A stretch of DNA of 64,000 bases, taken from NCBI RefSeq assembly GCF_001613405.1, contig NZ_BDCH01000017.1, forward strand, positions 186,001 through 250,000. Reading direction: 5' to 3'. This stretch comes from Nocardia crassostreae (GTDB taxonomy: Bacteria; Actinomycetota; Actinomycetes; Mycobacteriales; Mycobacteriaceae). Under the pieces are notes generated by a model, which worked only from the letters and a program-made list of their open reading frames with translations, did no database searches and was not told the origin of the DNA. A program made the translations under genes and the position numbers. This document shows, piece by piece, positions 53,928 to 63,916 of this stretch; position 1 is the stretch's first letter, and the number at the start of each line of letters is the position of its first letter.

Positions 53928-56900
53928 TTACCGGCAGGCCGGTCCCTTCGGGACGGCGACGTAGACGCCGTCGTTCAGGCGGGCCTGCGGCGAGAGCAGG
54001 GTGTCGGCTTCGAGCTGACGCACCTTCTTGGCCGGGGTGCCGTCACCGCCGAGGCGGCGGTCGGCGGGGCGCTCGTACATCGGCGCGCCGCCGCACATGG
54101 CCTCGCTGAGGCGCTGGCGTCCGGCGAGCTGACGCTCCTCGGCGCGGCGCTGGTACTCCTCGCGCTTGCCGGGCTCGATGGCCGCGACGAACGCCTGCGG
54201 GTGTACCACCGCGAGCAGGCCCGACACGTGGCCGAAGCCGAGCGAGGTGGCCAGACCGGCCTTGAGCGGGAAGCGATCTCCCAGCTCCAGCGCCTCGCGC
54301 ACCCACACCAGGTTCGGGTAGGCCAGCATCTTCTCGTCCACGCAGTCCAGGCTGCGGTTCGGCGGGATGACGCCCTGTTCGAGCACCTGGCACAGGCCGA
54401 TGAGCTGGAAGGCCGCCGCGCCGCCCTTCGCGTGACCGGTGAGGGTCTTCTGCGAGATCACGAACAGCGGAGCGCCTTCCGAGCGGCCGATGGCGGTGGC
54501 GAGGCGCTCGTGCAGCTCGGACTCGTTGGGATCGTTTGCCGCGGTGGAGGTGTCGTGCTTGGAGATCACGGCCACCTCGTCCGGGGTCACGCCCAGCTTG
54601 CGAAGTTCCTTGGCCAACTTGGACTCCGGCCCGCCGCGGCCCGCGCCCAGCGCACCCAGGCCGGGGGCCGGGATGGAGGTGTGCACGCCGTCGGCGAAGG
54701 ACTGGACGTAGGCGACCACGCCGAGCACCGGCAGGCCCATCTCCAGCGCTACGCTGCCGCGGGCGAGGAGAATCGTGCCGCCGCCCTGGGATTCGACGAA
54801 GCCGCCGCGACGGCGATCGTTGGCCCGGGAGAAGTAGCGGTCGCTGATGCCCTTGGCGGACATGGCGGCCGAATCGGCGGTGGCGGACATATCGCCGAAG
54901 CCCACGATGCCCTCGATGCCGAGATCGTCGTAGCCGCCCGCTACCACCAGATCAGCCTTGCCGAGCCGGATCTTGTCCACGCCCTCCTCGACGGAGACCG
55001 CCGCGGTCGCGCAGGCGGCGACCGGGTGGATCATGCCGCCGTAGGAGCCGACGTAGGACTGAACCACGTGCGCCAGAGCGACGTTGGGCAGCGCCTCCTG
55101 GAGGATGTCGTTTGCGCGCGGCTCACCCAGCAGGTTGTCGATGTAGAGCGAGCGCATGGAGGACATGCCGCCCATGCCCGTGCCCTGGGTATTGGCGACC
55201 AGCGCCGGGTGCACCCACGCCATGAGTTCGGCCGGGCTGAACCCGGAACCCAGGAAGGCGTCCACGGTGCAGACGATGTTCCACAGCGCCACGCGGTCGA
55301 TGGAGTTCGCCATATCGGCGGAGATGCCCCACTTGGTGGGATCCCAGCCGGTGGGGATCTGACCGCCGACGGTGCGCGACAGCTGGGCCTTGCGCGGCAC
55401 CCGAATCTCGGTGCCCGCCTTGCGCGTCACCTGCCAGTCGCCCGAATCGGCGACCGGCGTGACGACGGTCTGCTCCGGGTTGGCGGCCTGGAAGGCGCAG
55501 GCCTCGGCCTCGCTGTTGACCACGAAGGAGAGATCCTTGTCGAGGAACACCGAGGTGAGCAGCGGCGCGGTGTTGTCGAGCATGGCGCCGTCGTCGCCGT
55601 AGCGGCGCACGCCGCAGCGCTCCACCACGGTGTCGTGGTAGCGGTCGGCGAGCTCGGATTCGTCGACGTAGTCACCGGTTTCGGCGTCGTACCAGCCGGG
55701 CTTGGGATCGTTCTCCCAGGTGACCAGGCCGGTGGTCCATGCCAGTTCCAGCACGCCCGCGGCGGAGAGGCGGTCGGAGACCTCCATCTCGAAGCGGGTG
55801 CGCGCGGAGCCGTAGGGGCCGAGCTCACCGGCGCCGACGATGACGACCATATCGTCGAGATCGGCGGTGACCGAACCCCATTCGGGGACCGGCAGCGCGG
55901 AGGTCTGGGTCGGCGGGGCGGGCAGGGCGGCGATGGTCGCGCCGTCGATGCCCGTCTCGGCCTCGTCCTCGGCTTCCTCGGCCGCGGCGTGCGCGTCCTT
56001 GGCCAGCGCGGACAGGTCCAGCTTTGCGCGCGCCAGGCCGCCGGTCAGATCGATCTGCTGCGGTCCGGTGGCGGTGACGATGCGGGCCCGCATGGTGCAC
56101 CACTTGAGCAGCTCGTCGGCCATCTCCTGGGTGGACCAGGTGTGCACGCCCGCCTTCTCGACGGCCTCGACCAGCGGATCGTTATGGCCCATGAGCCCGG
56201 TGCCGCGCACCCAGCCGATGAGCGCGTGCACCAGGGTGACCCGCTGCGCCCAAGACTTCTCGGCGCGCCACTTGGCGACCACGGCATCGAGGGCGGCCTT
56301 GGACTCGCCGTAGGCGCCGTCACCGCCGAACAGGCCGCGGTTGGGCGAACCCGGCAGCACCACATGCAGTTTGGCGTCCACATCGTGGTCGGCGCCCAGC
56401 TTGGACAGGCCGCCGATGAGGCGTTCCACCGACCACAGCAGGACCCGCATCTCCATTTCGGCGCGGGCTCCGGCGTCGGCGAGGTCACCGGCCACGCGCG
56501 GCGCGGCGAACGGCATGAGCAGCGTGGGGGTCATCGCCTCCTTGACGAGAACCTTCGCGCCACCGGCATTGTCGACCTGTTCATTGCCGACCCAGTCGAT
56601 GAGGGCGTCGATATCGCTGTAGGAGGCCATATTCGCGGGCACCACCCACAGCGCGGCGCCGTGGCGGGCATGCTCGCGGTACAGCTTCTTGTAAAAGCCC
56701 AGGCGGTTGTCGTCCAGCTTGGAGGTGGTGACGATGACCGTGGCGCCGCCCGCCAGCAGGCGTCCGGTCGCGGCGGCCGCGATGGAACCCTTACTGGCGC
56801 CGGTGATCACGGCGATATCGGAGGACCAGACGCCGGGCTCCGCACTGCCGACGGCGGCCTCGGCGATCTGCCCGTAGACACCGGCCAGCACCGAGCGGGC

Positions 56901-59900
56901 TTCGCTCTTGGCGCGTTCGCGCCACCAAGTGGCCTGGGTGGCAACGGCTTCGCCGGAACCGAGGTAGCCCTCGACCGGGAACTCCGCCAGGACGGCGTCG
57001 TCGCCCAGCCACAGCCGGGCCAGATCCTCACGGGCGCTGGCCCACCGGTCGTCGATGAGCACGGCCTTCTTGGCGTCGAAAGCGGGCGCCACCAGGCGCG
57101 GCCAGTCGGTGCCGAGTTCGGCGGAGACCAGATCGACGAGGGTCTCGTCGGTGGCCTCGGGCGCGGACGCCTGCTCGGTCAGGCCGAGCTGTTCGAGGAT
57201 GATGCGGGCGGTGGTGGCGAGGACGCCGTTCTGCCCGGTGATCTGCTCGGTGAACTCACCCAGCGCGGCGGCGTCGACGGTCGCGCCGCCGCCGCCACCG
57301 ACGGAGGGCATGGAGACCGCGACTCCGCGGCGCGCGGCCACGGCCTGCACGGCGGCGTCGATGGCGGCGTCGACGGCGGCGCCGTCATTGATGCCGCCCG
57401 AGACCAGCCCGCCCAGATCGCCGCCGCGCACGCTGGCGCCCTCGCGGGTGCCGAGCGAGACCTCGGCGGTGACGTGGTTGGCCCAGCCGTCGCCCAGACC
57501 CCAGGTCTTCTTGACCCGGTCGGCAATGGCGGCGGGCCGCTTGCCGGACGGGCCGAAGACCTTGCGCAGGTGATCGCCGATGGCGTCGGAGAGCACCGAG
57601 CCGAACGGCTTGTAGGTGCGGGCCAGGCGTTCCACGGTGGCGGACAGCGCGCCCATATCGGCGTCGGCCGCACCGTCGATGGCGCCCAGCGACAGTTCCG
57701 CGCCGAGGTCGACCAGCAGCTGATTGCGGCGCGAGGAGACGCCGTCGCACAGACCCTCGATGGTGTCCACGGGGCCGATCTGGTCCAGCCGCAGCTTGGT
57801 CCACAGCGCGATGAGCACGCGGGTGGCGTCGGCGGCGGAGAACGCGATGTCGTCCGGACGCGGGCCACCGGCGGGGGCGGCCGGGGCCGCGGCGGGCGCG
57901 GCGGCGGCCGGAGCGGCTGCGGCGGAAGCGGTCTCGGCCGGAGCCTCCTCCACGTCCTCGACCGGAGCAGGATCGGTATCGGTCGAGTACACGATGCCCG
58001 CTTCGCGCTCGATATTGAGCACCTCGACGGTGGCATCGGCGAACTGCGGCAGCTTCAGCGTATTGGAGGCCAGATTGGCGACGGTCGGCGTTGCGGCCAA
58101 ACCGATTTCGACGAACCGCTCGACGCCCACGCCGCCGTGCTCGGCATCGGTGAACAGCAGGTCCTGGGTCTCGATCCAGCGCACCGGGCTGGCGAACTGC
58201 CAGGCCAGCAGCTCGACCAGCACCACGCGGCACAGCTCGGTGGGCTTGGCGGCCCACTCGTCGAAGTCGGCGAGCACCTCGGCCAGGGGCTCCGAGGGCA
58301 CCAGTTCGGCGATCTCGGTGATGAAGTCGCGGTCGAGGGAGAACGGCCGCGGCACCAGGTTCGGAATATAGCGGCCCGCGAGGATTTCCGGGTGCAGGTC
58401 CGAGGGCAGCAGCTCCTCGAGCTTGGACCGGAACTCCGGCACACCGGCGCGCAGCACGGTGGAGTGGAACGGGACGTCGATGCCCGGGATGAGCACGAAG
58501 GCGCGCTTACCGCCGAATTCGGCACGGCGGCGCTCGATTTCCTCCTCGAGGGCCTCGAGACCCTTCACGGTGCCCGCGATGGCGTACTGTGCGCCGCGCA
58601 GGTTGAGGTTGACGACCTCCAGGAACTCCCCGGCCGCTTCGCCGATGCCGGTGACGAAGCCGATCACATCGTCGTCGGCCACGCCGATCTGGGACGGGCG
58701 GATGGCTGCCATCCGATAGTTGCTGCGGCCCTGGGCATCCCGGGGCACCAGCTCGTGCATGGCGGAACCGCGCTGGAACACCACCTCGAGCGCGGCGGCC
58801 ATGGGCAGCACGCCCGCGACGGCGGAGAGCGCGTTGTACTCGCCGACCGAATGCCCGGCCAGCATGGCGCCCTCGATGAACGCGCCCTGCTCGCGCAGTT
58901 CGGCGACCTGCGCCACGCCCAGGGTGGCCATGGCGACCTGGGTGAACTGGGTCAGGTGCAGGACGCCCTGCGGGTGCCGGTATTCGACGCCGCGCGCCTT
59001 GAGGTAGGTCGGGTTGTCGCGCACCACGGCCAGAATCGAGAAGCCGAGGGCCTCGCGGGTGTGCTTGTCGGCGCGGTCCCAGACCTCCTTGGCGGCCTTG
59101 GAGCGGGTGCGCGCGTCCAGACCCATCCCCTTGGTCTGAATGCCCTGGCCCGGGAAGGCGTAGACGGTCTTCGGGGGCGCGATGCGACCGGTGGCGGTCA
59201 TGACCAGATCGCCGCCGATGCGGCAGGAGACCTCGACGATCTCGCTGCCCTGGTCCACGGCCACTCGCTCGAGCCGCACATCGATCTGGGCGCCGAGGCG
59301 AACCATGCCGAGGAATCGGGTGGTCCACGCGGTCAGGGTGCGCGGCGGCACCTTGTCACTCAGGTCGATGGCCGACACCGCGTGCTGGGCGGCGGCCGAG
59401 AGCCACATGCCGTGCACGATCGGGCTGCCCAGTCCGGCCAGCTTTGCGGCGGAATCCGAGGTGTGGATGGGGTTGTGGTCGCCGGAGACCTGCGCGAAGG
59501 CGGCCATGGCGCGCGGCGCGGTGATGGTGACATCGCGGCGACGGCGGCGCGGGGTGTCGGAAGCCTTGTCCGACAGGATGCCCGCGGCACGCGGCGGATC
59601 GGTGAGCTCGCCCGCGCCGGTGCGGCCGCGAATGGCGAAGCGCTCGGTGAGGGTGGCGATGGTCGGCATGGACATGCCGGTCCCCGGCTTGTCCAGCATG
59701 CCGGTGATCTTCACCCGCACCTCGACGACGCGGCCCAGATCGGTGTCCAGGGTTTCCCCGGCCTCGGCGCGGACGGCGAGAACGCCTGCGCCATCGGGGA
59801 GTTGGCCGACGAGGGCGATCCGGTGGTCGAGGTGGACCAGGTCCAGCATGCCCTCGATGACGCTCGCACCGGAGTCGGTGCGGGTCGCGCCGAGCACGGC

Positions 59901-62900
59901 GAACACGGCGGGCCAGCAGGCGCCCACGAGCACGTCCGGCACGGTGCGGCCGATGGTGCTGAGGTTGGCCGGGAGTCCGGCGCCGGTGACGCCCGCGTGA
60001 TCGGCGATGAGGTCCGGGGTCCAGGCCAGGTTGATGTGCGCGACCTTGGTGCCGTCGACGGTCTTGACCTCCGGCAGCGACTGCCCGGCGGCCACGGCCA
60101 GCAGCGCCGACATGGCGGTCTCGGCATCGTCCTCGGTAATGACCGGGGCGCCGCCGTTGTAGACGCTGACCGGCACGGTGATGCGGATGCGCACCGCATC
60201 GCGGCTGTGCACATTCTCGCCCGAGCGGGGGCTCTGCGTGGTTACGCGGGCTGCCTCCTCCGAGCCCTGACCGGTCGGGCGGCGCAGCGGCACCGTCAAT
60301 TCCACACAGGCGTGGTCGGTTTCGGGGCCCTCCGCGGCGCTCAGGGTGGCGCCGGTGGGCGGGTGGACGGCGCCCTTGCCGTTCATGGTCCACTCGGCGA
60401 GGTCGCCCAGGCGGTGGATCGGGTTGACGGTGGTGCGACCGGCCCACTGCACATCGGGGGCGGCGAGCACGGTGTCGATGGCGCCGGAGGTGACATCGGC
60501 GCGGCGGCGGCCGTCCACGGCGGCCGGGACGATACCCGCGCGCACCAGGGCGTAGGCGGTGTCCTGTTCGAAGCGGTCCAGGAGTTCACCGACCGGTTCG
60601 TCCACGCGGGTGATGCCCGCGACGGAGACGGTGCCGGGGATGACGCACACCTGATCGGCGCCGTAGCGCGGATCATGCGCCTGCCACAGCGAATCCGAGC
60701 GCCACCAGCGGCGCACATCGCCGTCCACGACGGGCACGAAGTTGACCGGCTTGCCCGGGGTCTTGCACAGCGAGACGAAGAACGGGACATCGGCCGGGTG
60801 CAGCACGGTGGTGTCGGCGGCCGGGTAGGTCTCCTTCAGCGTGCACAGGGCGCGCACCGGCTCCTCGAAGGCGGCATCGTCGGCGAACAGGGTCGCGATG
60901 GCGCCGCGGTCGGCCGGGTTGAGGCGGGATTCGGTGCGGCGCATCATATCCGCGAACCGGTCGCGCCAGGTGATGTCCAGCCACACCGAGCGAGTGGCGT
61001 CGGCGATGGCGTCGCCGAAGTCGCCGCCGCAGTCGAAATCCTTGCGGCGGTCCAGGCCGACGGCGAGTTCGACGTAGCGCTCCAGCCATTCGGTGTAGGT
61101 CATGGCGGCGACATCGCCGAAGTACGGCTTGGCGGTGCGGTCGAGCGCCTCGATGATCTCGGCGCGGCGGGCGGCCACGGCCTCGGCGTCACCGGCGACC
61201 TCGTCGAGCAGGCGGCCGGTCTGTGAGGCGGCATTGTCGATCTCGTGGATATCGGCGCCCAATTGGCTGCGGCCGGAGGCCATTCCGCCGGTGGCGGTGC
61301 CCGCGGCGACCCAGTCGGGGGTGCCGGGGGTGTCCACGAGGAGCTGCTTGACCTCGGGGGCGGTGATGGCCTCGAGGGTGGCCATGGCGGCGGTGCCGAC
61401 CAGCACGCCGTCCAGCGGCATGGCCGGGTAGCCGTGCTGCTCGGCCCAGGCGCCGGTGAGGTATTCGGTGGCGCGCTCGGGGGTGCCGATGCCGCCGCCG
61501 ACGCAGACGATCACATTGTCGCGGCCGCGCAGTTCGGCGTAGGTGTCGAGCAGCAGGTCGTCGAGGTCCTCCCAGGAGTGGTGGCCACCGGCCTTACCGC
61601 CCTCGACGTGCATGATGACCGGGTAATCCTGGACGGCGTCGGCAATGCGCAGCACGGCGCGGATCTGGGCCACGGTGCCGGGCTTGAACGCCACATGGGT
61701 GATGCCGACCTCGGACAGCTCCTCGATGAGGGCGACGGCCTCGTCGAGTTCCGGAATGCCCGCGGTGACGATGACGCCATCGAAGGGCGCACCGGCGGTG
61801 CGGGACTTCTGCACCAGGCGCTTACCGCCCAGCTGCAGCTTCCACAGGTACGGGTCGAGGAACAGCGAGTTGAACTGCACGGCGCGGCCCGGCTGCAGCA
61901 GCGTGCGCAGTTCTTCCACGCGATCGGCGAAGATCTGCTCGGTGACCTGACCGCCACCGGCCAGCTCGGCCCAGTGGCCCGCATTGGCCGCGGCCGCAAC
62001 GATTTTCGCGTCGACCGTGGTGGGGGTCATGCCCGCCAGCAGGATGGGCGAGCGGCCGGTGAGGCGGGTGAAGGCGGTCTCGACGACGATGCGGCCATTG
62101 GGCAGGCGCACCGGCTCGGGCGCGAAATCGGCCCAGGCGGGGGCGATTTCGGGGGCGGCGCCCGGGGTGAACAGGCTGCGCTGGCCCGCGCGGGTGGAGG
62201 CGGCGAGCACGCCGACGCCGGTGCCCTTCAGCGAGCCGGAGGTGAGGCGGGAGAGCAGATCGCCGGGACCGAGGTCCAGAATCCACTGCGCGCCTTCGGA
62301 AACCGTCTCGTCGACAGTCGCGACCCAGTCGATCGGATCGACCAGCACTTCCTGGGCGAGGGAACCGGCCAGCTCGGCGTCGATGCCGCACTGCCCGGCC
62401 CAGCCGCGCACCAGTTCGACGGTGTCGGCCAGCGCGGGGTGATGGAAGGCGACCTCGACCGGGATGTCCTCGAAGACCGGCGCGAAGATGGCGCCGCCGC
62501 GCTTCTTGGCATCGCGCTCGCGCGCCTGCACGTCGTGGATCTCGGCGCAGCGCCGCCGCACCCGGTCCAGCTGTGCAACCGGGCCGGAGAGCACGGCGCG
62601 GCGACGGCCGTTGCGAATGGAGAGCACGGCGGCCTTGTCCGGGGCGACATCCGCGGACAGCTGCTCGACAACGGTCCGCAACTGCTCCGGATCGACATTG
62701 GAGACGGCGACCATGGGCGAACGCTCGCCCACCGGCATGAGACCGCGGCGGCGGGCGACCAGACCGGCGGCGGCACCGACGAGCTGGGCGATCGCCAGCA
62801 GTTCGGCATCGCGCTGCCCGTGCGCCTGCGCGGCGGTGGCGGCGATCCGGCCCTGCGAGTGCCCGATGACCGCGACCGGAGCCTGCGCGACGATATCGAG

Positions 62901-63335
62901 GCCCTGCAACCGCAGGGCGCGCAGCGCGGCGACCTGGGTCAGGAACACACCCGGCATGGAGACCGCGGCGGAACGCAACACCTGCGCTGTGGGCGCCGCC
63001 GACACCTCCCCCTGCTCGGGATCGGCGAGTTCTTCCTCCAGCATCCAGGCAATGGGGTCGAAGCCGACCGGCCGCACCACGAGTAGCTGCGCGGCAACGG
63101 GTTCGAGCATGCGCGCGGCCTCGTTGACCAGTGCCGTCAGCTCGGGTTCGAGCGCCGAGTCGCGCCCGATCTCCTCCAGTTCGGTGAGCCACGCAGCCCC
63201 CTGCCCGCCGAATGCGAGGGCGTACGGCGCGCCCCCCAGCAACCGATCCAGCAGCGACGACCTGACTCCTTGTTCCCGGTTCTTTCCAGCCGCCTTGGCC
63301 TTCGCTCCGGTCCCGGTGCTCTCGTTGATCGTCAA
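53928..63335 (-). CDS. fas: Type I fatty acid synthase, single polypeptide
   Basis: The protein has 3,135 residues from a TTG codon preceded by AGGAGAAGGAAG; the resulting MTINESTG start resembles mycobacterial FAS-I. Domain order is AT (GHSQGR near 62.86 kb), ER (GMTPTTVDAKIV near 62.0 kb), DH (SGDHNPIHTSD near 59.47 kb), MPT (AGHSVGEYNA near 58.85 kb), ACP (near 57.68 kb), KR (TGASKGSIAAAATG near 56.8 kb) and KS (ACATAAVS near 55.0 kb). It makes C16-C26 acyl-CoA for membrane and mycolate synthesis. All key residues look intact. Confidence 0.97.
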   Translation of the reverse strand: MTINESTGTGAKAKAAGKNREQGVRSSLLDRLLGGAPYALAFGGQGAAWLTELEEIGRDSALEPELTALVNEAARMLEPVAAQLLVVRPVGFDPIAWMLEEELADPEQGEVSAAPTAQVLRSAAVSMPGVFLTQVAALRALRLQGLDIVAQAPVAVIGHSQGRIAATAAQAHGQRDAELLAIAQLVGAAAGLVARRRGLMPVGERSPMVAVSNVDPEQLRTVVEQLSADVAPDKAAVLSIRNGRRRAVLSGPVAQLDRVRRRCAEIHDVQARERDAKKRGGAIFAPVFEDIPVEVAFHHPALADTVELVRGWAGQCGIDAELAGSLAQEVLVDPIDWVATVDETVSEGAQWILDLGPGDLLSRLTSGSLKGTGVGVLAASTRAGQRSLFTPGAAPEIAPAWADFAPEPVRLPNGRIVVETAFTRLTGRSPILLAGMTPTTVDAKIVAAAANAGHWAELAGGGQVTEQIFADRVEELRTLLQPGRAVQFNSLFLDPYLWKLQLGGKRLVQKSRTAGAPFDGVIVTAGIPELDEAVALIEELSEVGITHVAFKPGTVAQIRAVLRIADAVQDYPVIMHVEGGKAGGHHSWEDLDDLLLDTYAELRGRDNVIVCVGGGIGTPERATEYLTGAWAEQHGYPAMPLDGVLVGTAAMATLEAITAPEVKQLLVDTPGTPDWVAAGTATGGMASGRSQLGADIHEIDNAASQTGRLLDEVAGDAEAVAARRAEIIEALDRTAKPYFGDVAAMTYTEWLERYVELAVGLDRRKDFDCGGDFGDAIADATRSVWLDITWRDRFADMMRRTESRLNPADRGAIATLFADDAAFEEPVRALCTLKETYPAADTTVLHPADVPFFVSLCKTPGKPVNFVPVVDGDVRRWWRSDSLWQAHDPRYGADQVCVIPGTVSVAGITRVDEPVGELLDRFEQDTAYALVRAGIVPAAVDGRRRADVTSGAIDTVLAAPDVQWAGRTTVNPIHRLGDLAEWTMNGKGAVHPPTGATLSAAEGPETDHACVELTVPLRRPTGQGSEEAARVTTQSPRSGENVHSRDAVRIRITVPVSVYNGGAPVITEDDAETAMSALLAVAAGQSLPEVKTVDGTKVAHINLAWTPDLIADHAGVTGAGLPANLSTIGRTVPDVLVGACWPAVFAVLGATRTDSGASVIEGMLDLVHLDHRIALVGQLPDGAGVLAVRAEAGETLDTDLGRVVEVRVKITGMLDKPGTGMSMPTIATLTERFAIRGRTGAGELTDPPRAAGILSDKASDTPRRRRRDVTITAPRAMAAFAQVSGDHNPIHTSDSAAKLAGLGSPIVHGMWLSAAAQHAVSAIDLSDKVPPRTLTAWTTRFLGMVRLGAQIDVRLERVAVDQGSEIVEVSCRIGGDLVMTATGRIAPPKTVYAFPGQGIQTKGMGLDARTRSKAAKEVWDRADKHTREALGFSILAVVRDNPTYLKARGVEYRHPQGVLHLTQFTQVAMATLGVAQVAELREQGAFIEGAMLAGHSVGEYNALSAVAGVLPMAAALEVVFQRGSAMHELVPRDAQGRSNYRMAAIRPSQIGVADDDVIGFVTGIGEAAGEFLEVVNLNLRGAQYAIAGTVKGLEALEEEIERRRAEFGGKRAFVLIPGIDVPFHSTVLRAGVPEFRSKLEELLPSDLHPEILAGRYIPNLVPRPFSLDRDFITEIAELVPSEPLAEVLADFDEWAAKPTELCRVVLVELLAWQFASPVRWIETQDLLFTDAEHGGVGVERFVEIGLAATPTVANLASNTLKLPQFADATVEVLNIEREAGIVYSTDTDPAPVEDVEEAPAETASAAAAPAAAAPAAAPAAPAGGPRPDDIAFSAADATRVLIALWTKLRLDQIGPVDTIEGLCDGVSSRRNQLLVDLGAELSLGAIDGAADADMGALSATVERLARTYKPFGSVLSDAIGDHLRKVFGPSGKRPAAIADRVKKTWGLGDGWANHVTAEVSLGTREGASVRGGDLGGLVSGGINDGAAVDAAIDAAVQAVAARRGVAVSMPSVGGGGGATVDAAALGEFTEQITGQNGVLATTARIILEQLGLTEQASAPEATDETLVDLVSAELGTDWPRLVAPAFDAKKAVLIDDRWASAREDLARLWLGDDAVLAEFPVEGYLGSGEAVATQATWWRERAKSEARSVLAGVYGQIAEAAVGSAEPGVWSSDIAVITGASKGSIAAAATGRLLAGGATVIVTTSKLDDNRLGFYKKLYREHARHGAALWVVPANMASYSDIDALIDWVGNEQVDNAGGAKVLVKEAMTPTLLMPFAAPRVAGDLADAGARAEMEMRVLLWSVERLIGGLSKLGADHDVDAKLHVVLPGSPNRGLFGGDGAYGESKAALDAVVAKWRAEKSWAQRVTLVHALIGWVRGTGLMGHNDPLVEAVEKAGVHTWSTQEMADELLKWCTMRARIVTATGPQQIDLTGGLARAKLDLSALAKDAHAAAEEAEDEAETGIDGATIAALPAPPTQTSALPVPEWGSVTADLDDMVVIVGAGELGPYGSARTRFEMEVSDRLSAAGVLELAWTTGLVTWENDPKPGWYDAETGDYVDESELADRYHDTVVERCGVRRYGDDGAMLDNTAPLLTSVFLDKDLSFVVNSEAEACAFQAANPEQTVVTPVADSGDWQVTRKAGTEIRVPRKAQLSRTVGGQIPTGWDPTKWGISADMANSIDRVALWNIVCTVDAFLGSGFSPAELMAWVHPALVANTQGTGMGGMSSMRSLYIDNLLGEPRANDILQEALPNVALAHVVQSYVGSYGGMIHPVAACATAAVSVEEGVDKIRLGKADLVVAGGYDDLGIEGIVGFGDMSATADSAAMSAKGISDRYFSRANDRRRGGFVESQGGGTILLARGSVALEMGLPVLGVVAYVQSFADGVHTSIPAPGLGALGAGRGGPESKLAKELRKLGVTPDEVAVISKHDTSTAANDPNESELHERLATAIGRSEGAPLFVISQKTLTGHAKGGAAAFQLIGLCQVLEQGVIPPNRSLDCVDEKMLAYPNLVWVREALELGDRFPLKAGLATSLGFGHVSGLLAVVHPQAFVAAIEPGKREEYQRRAEERQLAGRQRLSEAMCGGAPMYERPADRRLGGDGTPAKKVRQLEADTLLSPQARLNDGVYVAVPKGPACR

Positions 63336-63450
63336 GACTTCGACTTCCTTCTCCTGGCGTCCCCATCCCCACAGGACTGGGCCGCGCTCACGGTGCGCAG
63401 GTGTTCCTCCGGCCAACTGGCCCTGGTAGATGACGAGGATTCCACAAAAT

Positions 63451-63621
63451 CATGAGGATCTCCTCATGTTTGGCGTCGCCTAGCACCGCTACTACTGGGT
63501 ATTTCGAGACGCCCGTACCAGAATATTCAGAAACATGACCCTCCCTCATGTTTGAACCCCCTGGCGAGGCCGGTTACACCCGTGAAGGAAATGCGAGGGC
63601 CCCTCACATTGCCCGTTATAA
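63451..63621. promoter_or_regulatory. Three operator-like inverted repeats upstream of fas
   Basis: Site 1 (63451-63468) is CATGAGGATCTCCTCATG, palindromic apart from two central bases. Site 2 (63531-63553) pairs AAACATGA with TCATGTTT. Site 3 (about 63591-63610) pairs AATGCGAGGG with CCCTCACATT. Sites 1 and 2 also share CCTCATGTTTG as a direct repeat. FasR of mycobacteria binds repeated sites in the fas promoter, so these are the best candidates here. No gene is seen in the roughly 390 bases between fas and tRNA-Leu. Confidence 0.6.
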
Positions 63622-63724
63622 AATCGTTATAACCCCTGGTAGGGTTACCGACCAGTACGCCACACCTCCCCGGTGCTTCGCGATCCCGCTCAGGCCCGGT
63701 AAAGTTTGGACGGTCGTACCATCA

Positions 63725-63806
63725 GCGCGAGTGGCGAAATTGGCAGACGCGCCAGATTTAGGTTCTGGTGTCCACGGACGTGGGGGTTCAAGTCCCCCCT
63801 CGCGCA
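63725..63806 (+). tRNA. tRNA-Leu (anticodon TAG)
   Basis: The cloverleaf has the long variable arm of leucine tRNAs. The acceptor arm pairs GCGCGAG with CTCGCGC, the anticodon stem CCAGA/TCTGG encloses TTTAGGT with TAG at 63759-63761, and the T-arm is GGGGGTTCAAGTCCCCC. CCA is not encoded. Confidence 0.97.
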
Positions 63807-63916
63807 CAACCTCCCGAGGCTCGGCGGCAATCCCCGCCGAGCGCCCGCTTTGTCCGGTTCCCCGCCGCGGGCTCCCCGCCGAATCACACGGCCGTAACTC
63901 TCCAGCAAACGCCACA

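Noticed and set aside
53727..61226. 2,499-codon open frame on the plus strand across fas
   Set aside because: It is antisense to FAS-I, has low-complexity His/Gly/Arg-rich translation and no recognisable domain; long antisense frames are expected in GC-rich DNA.
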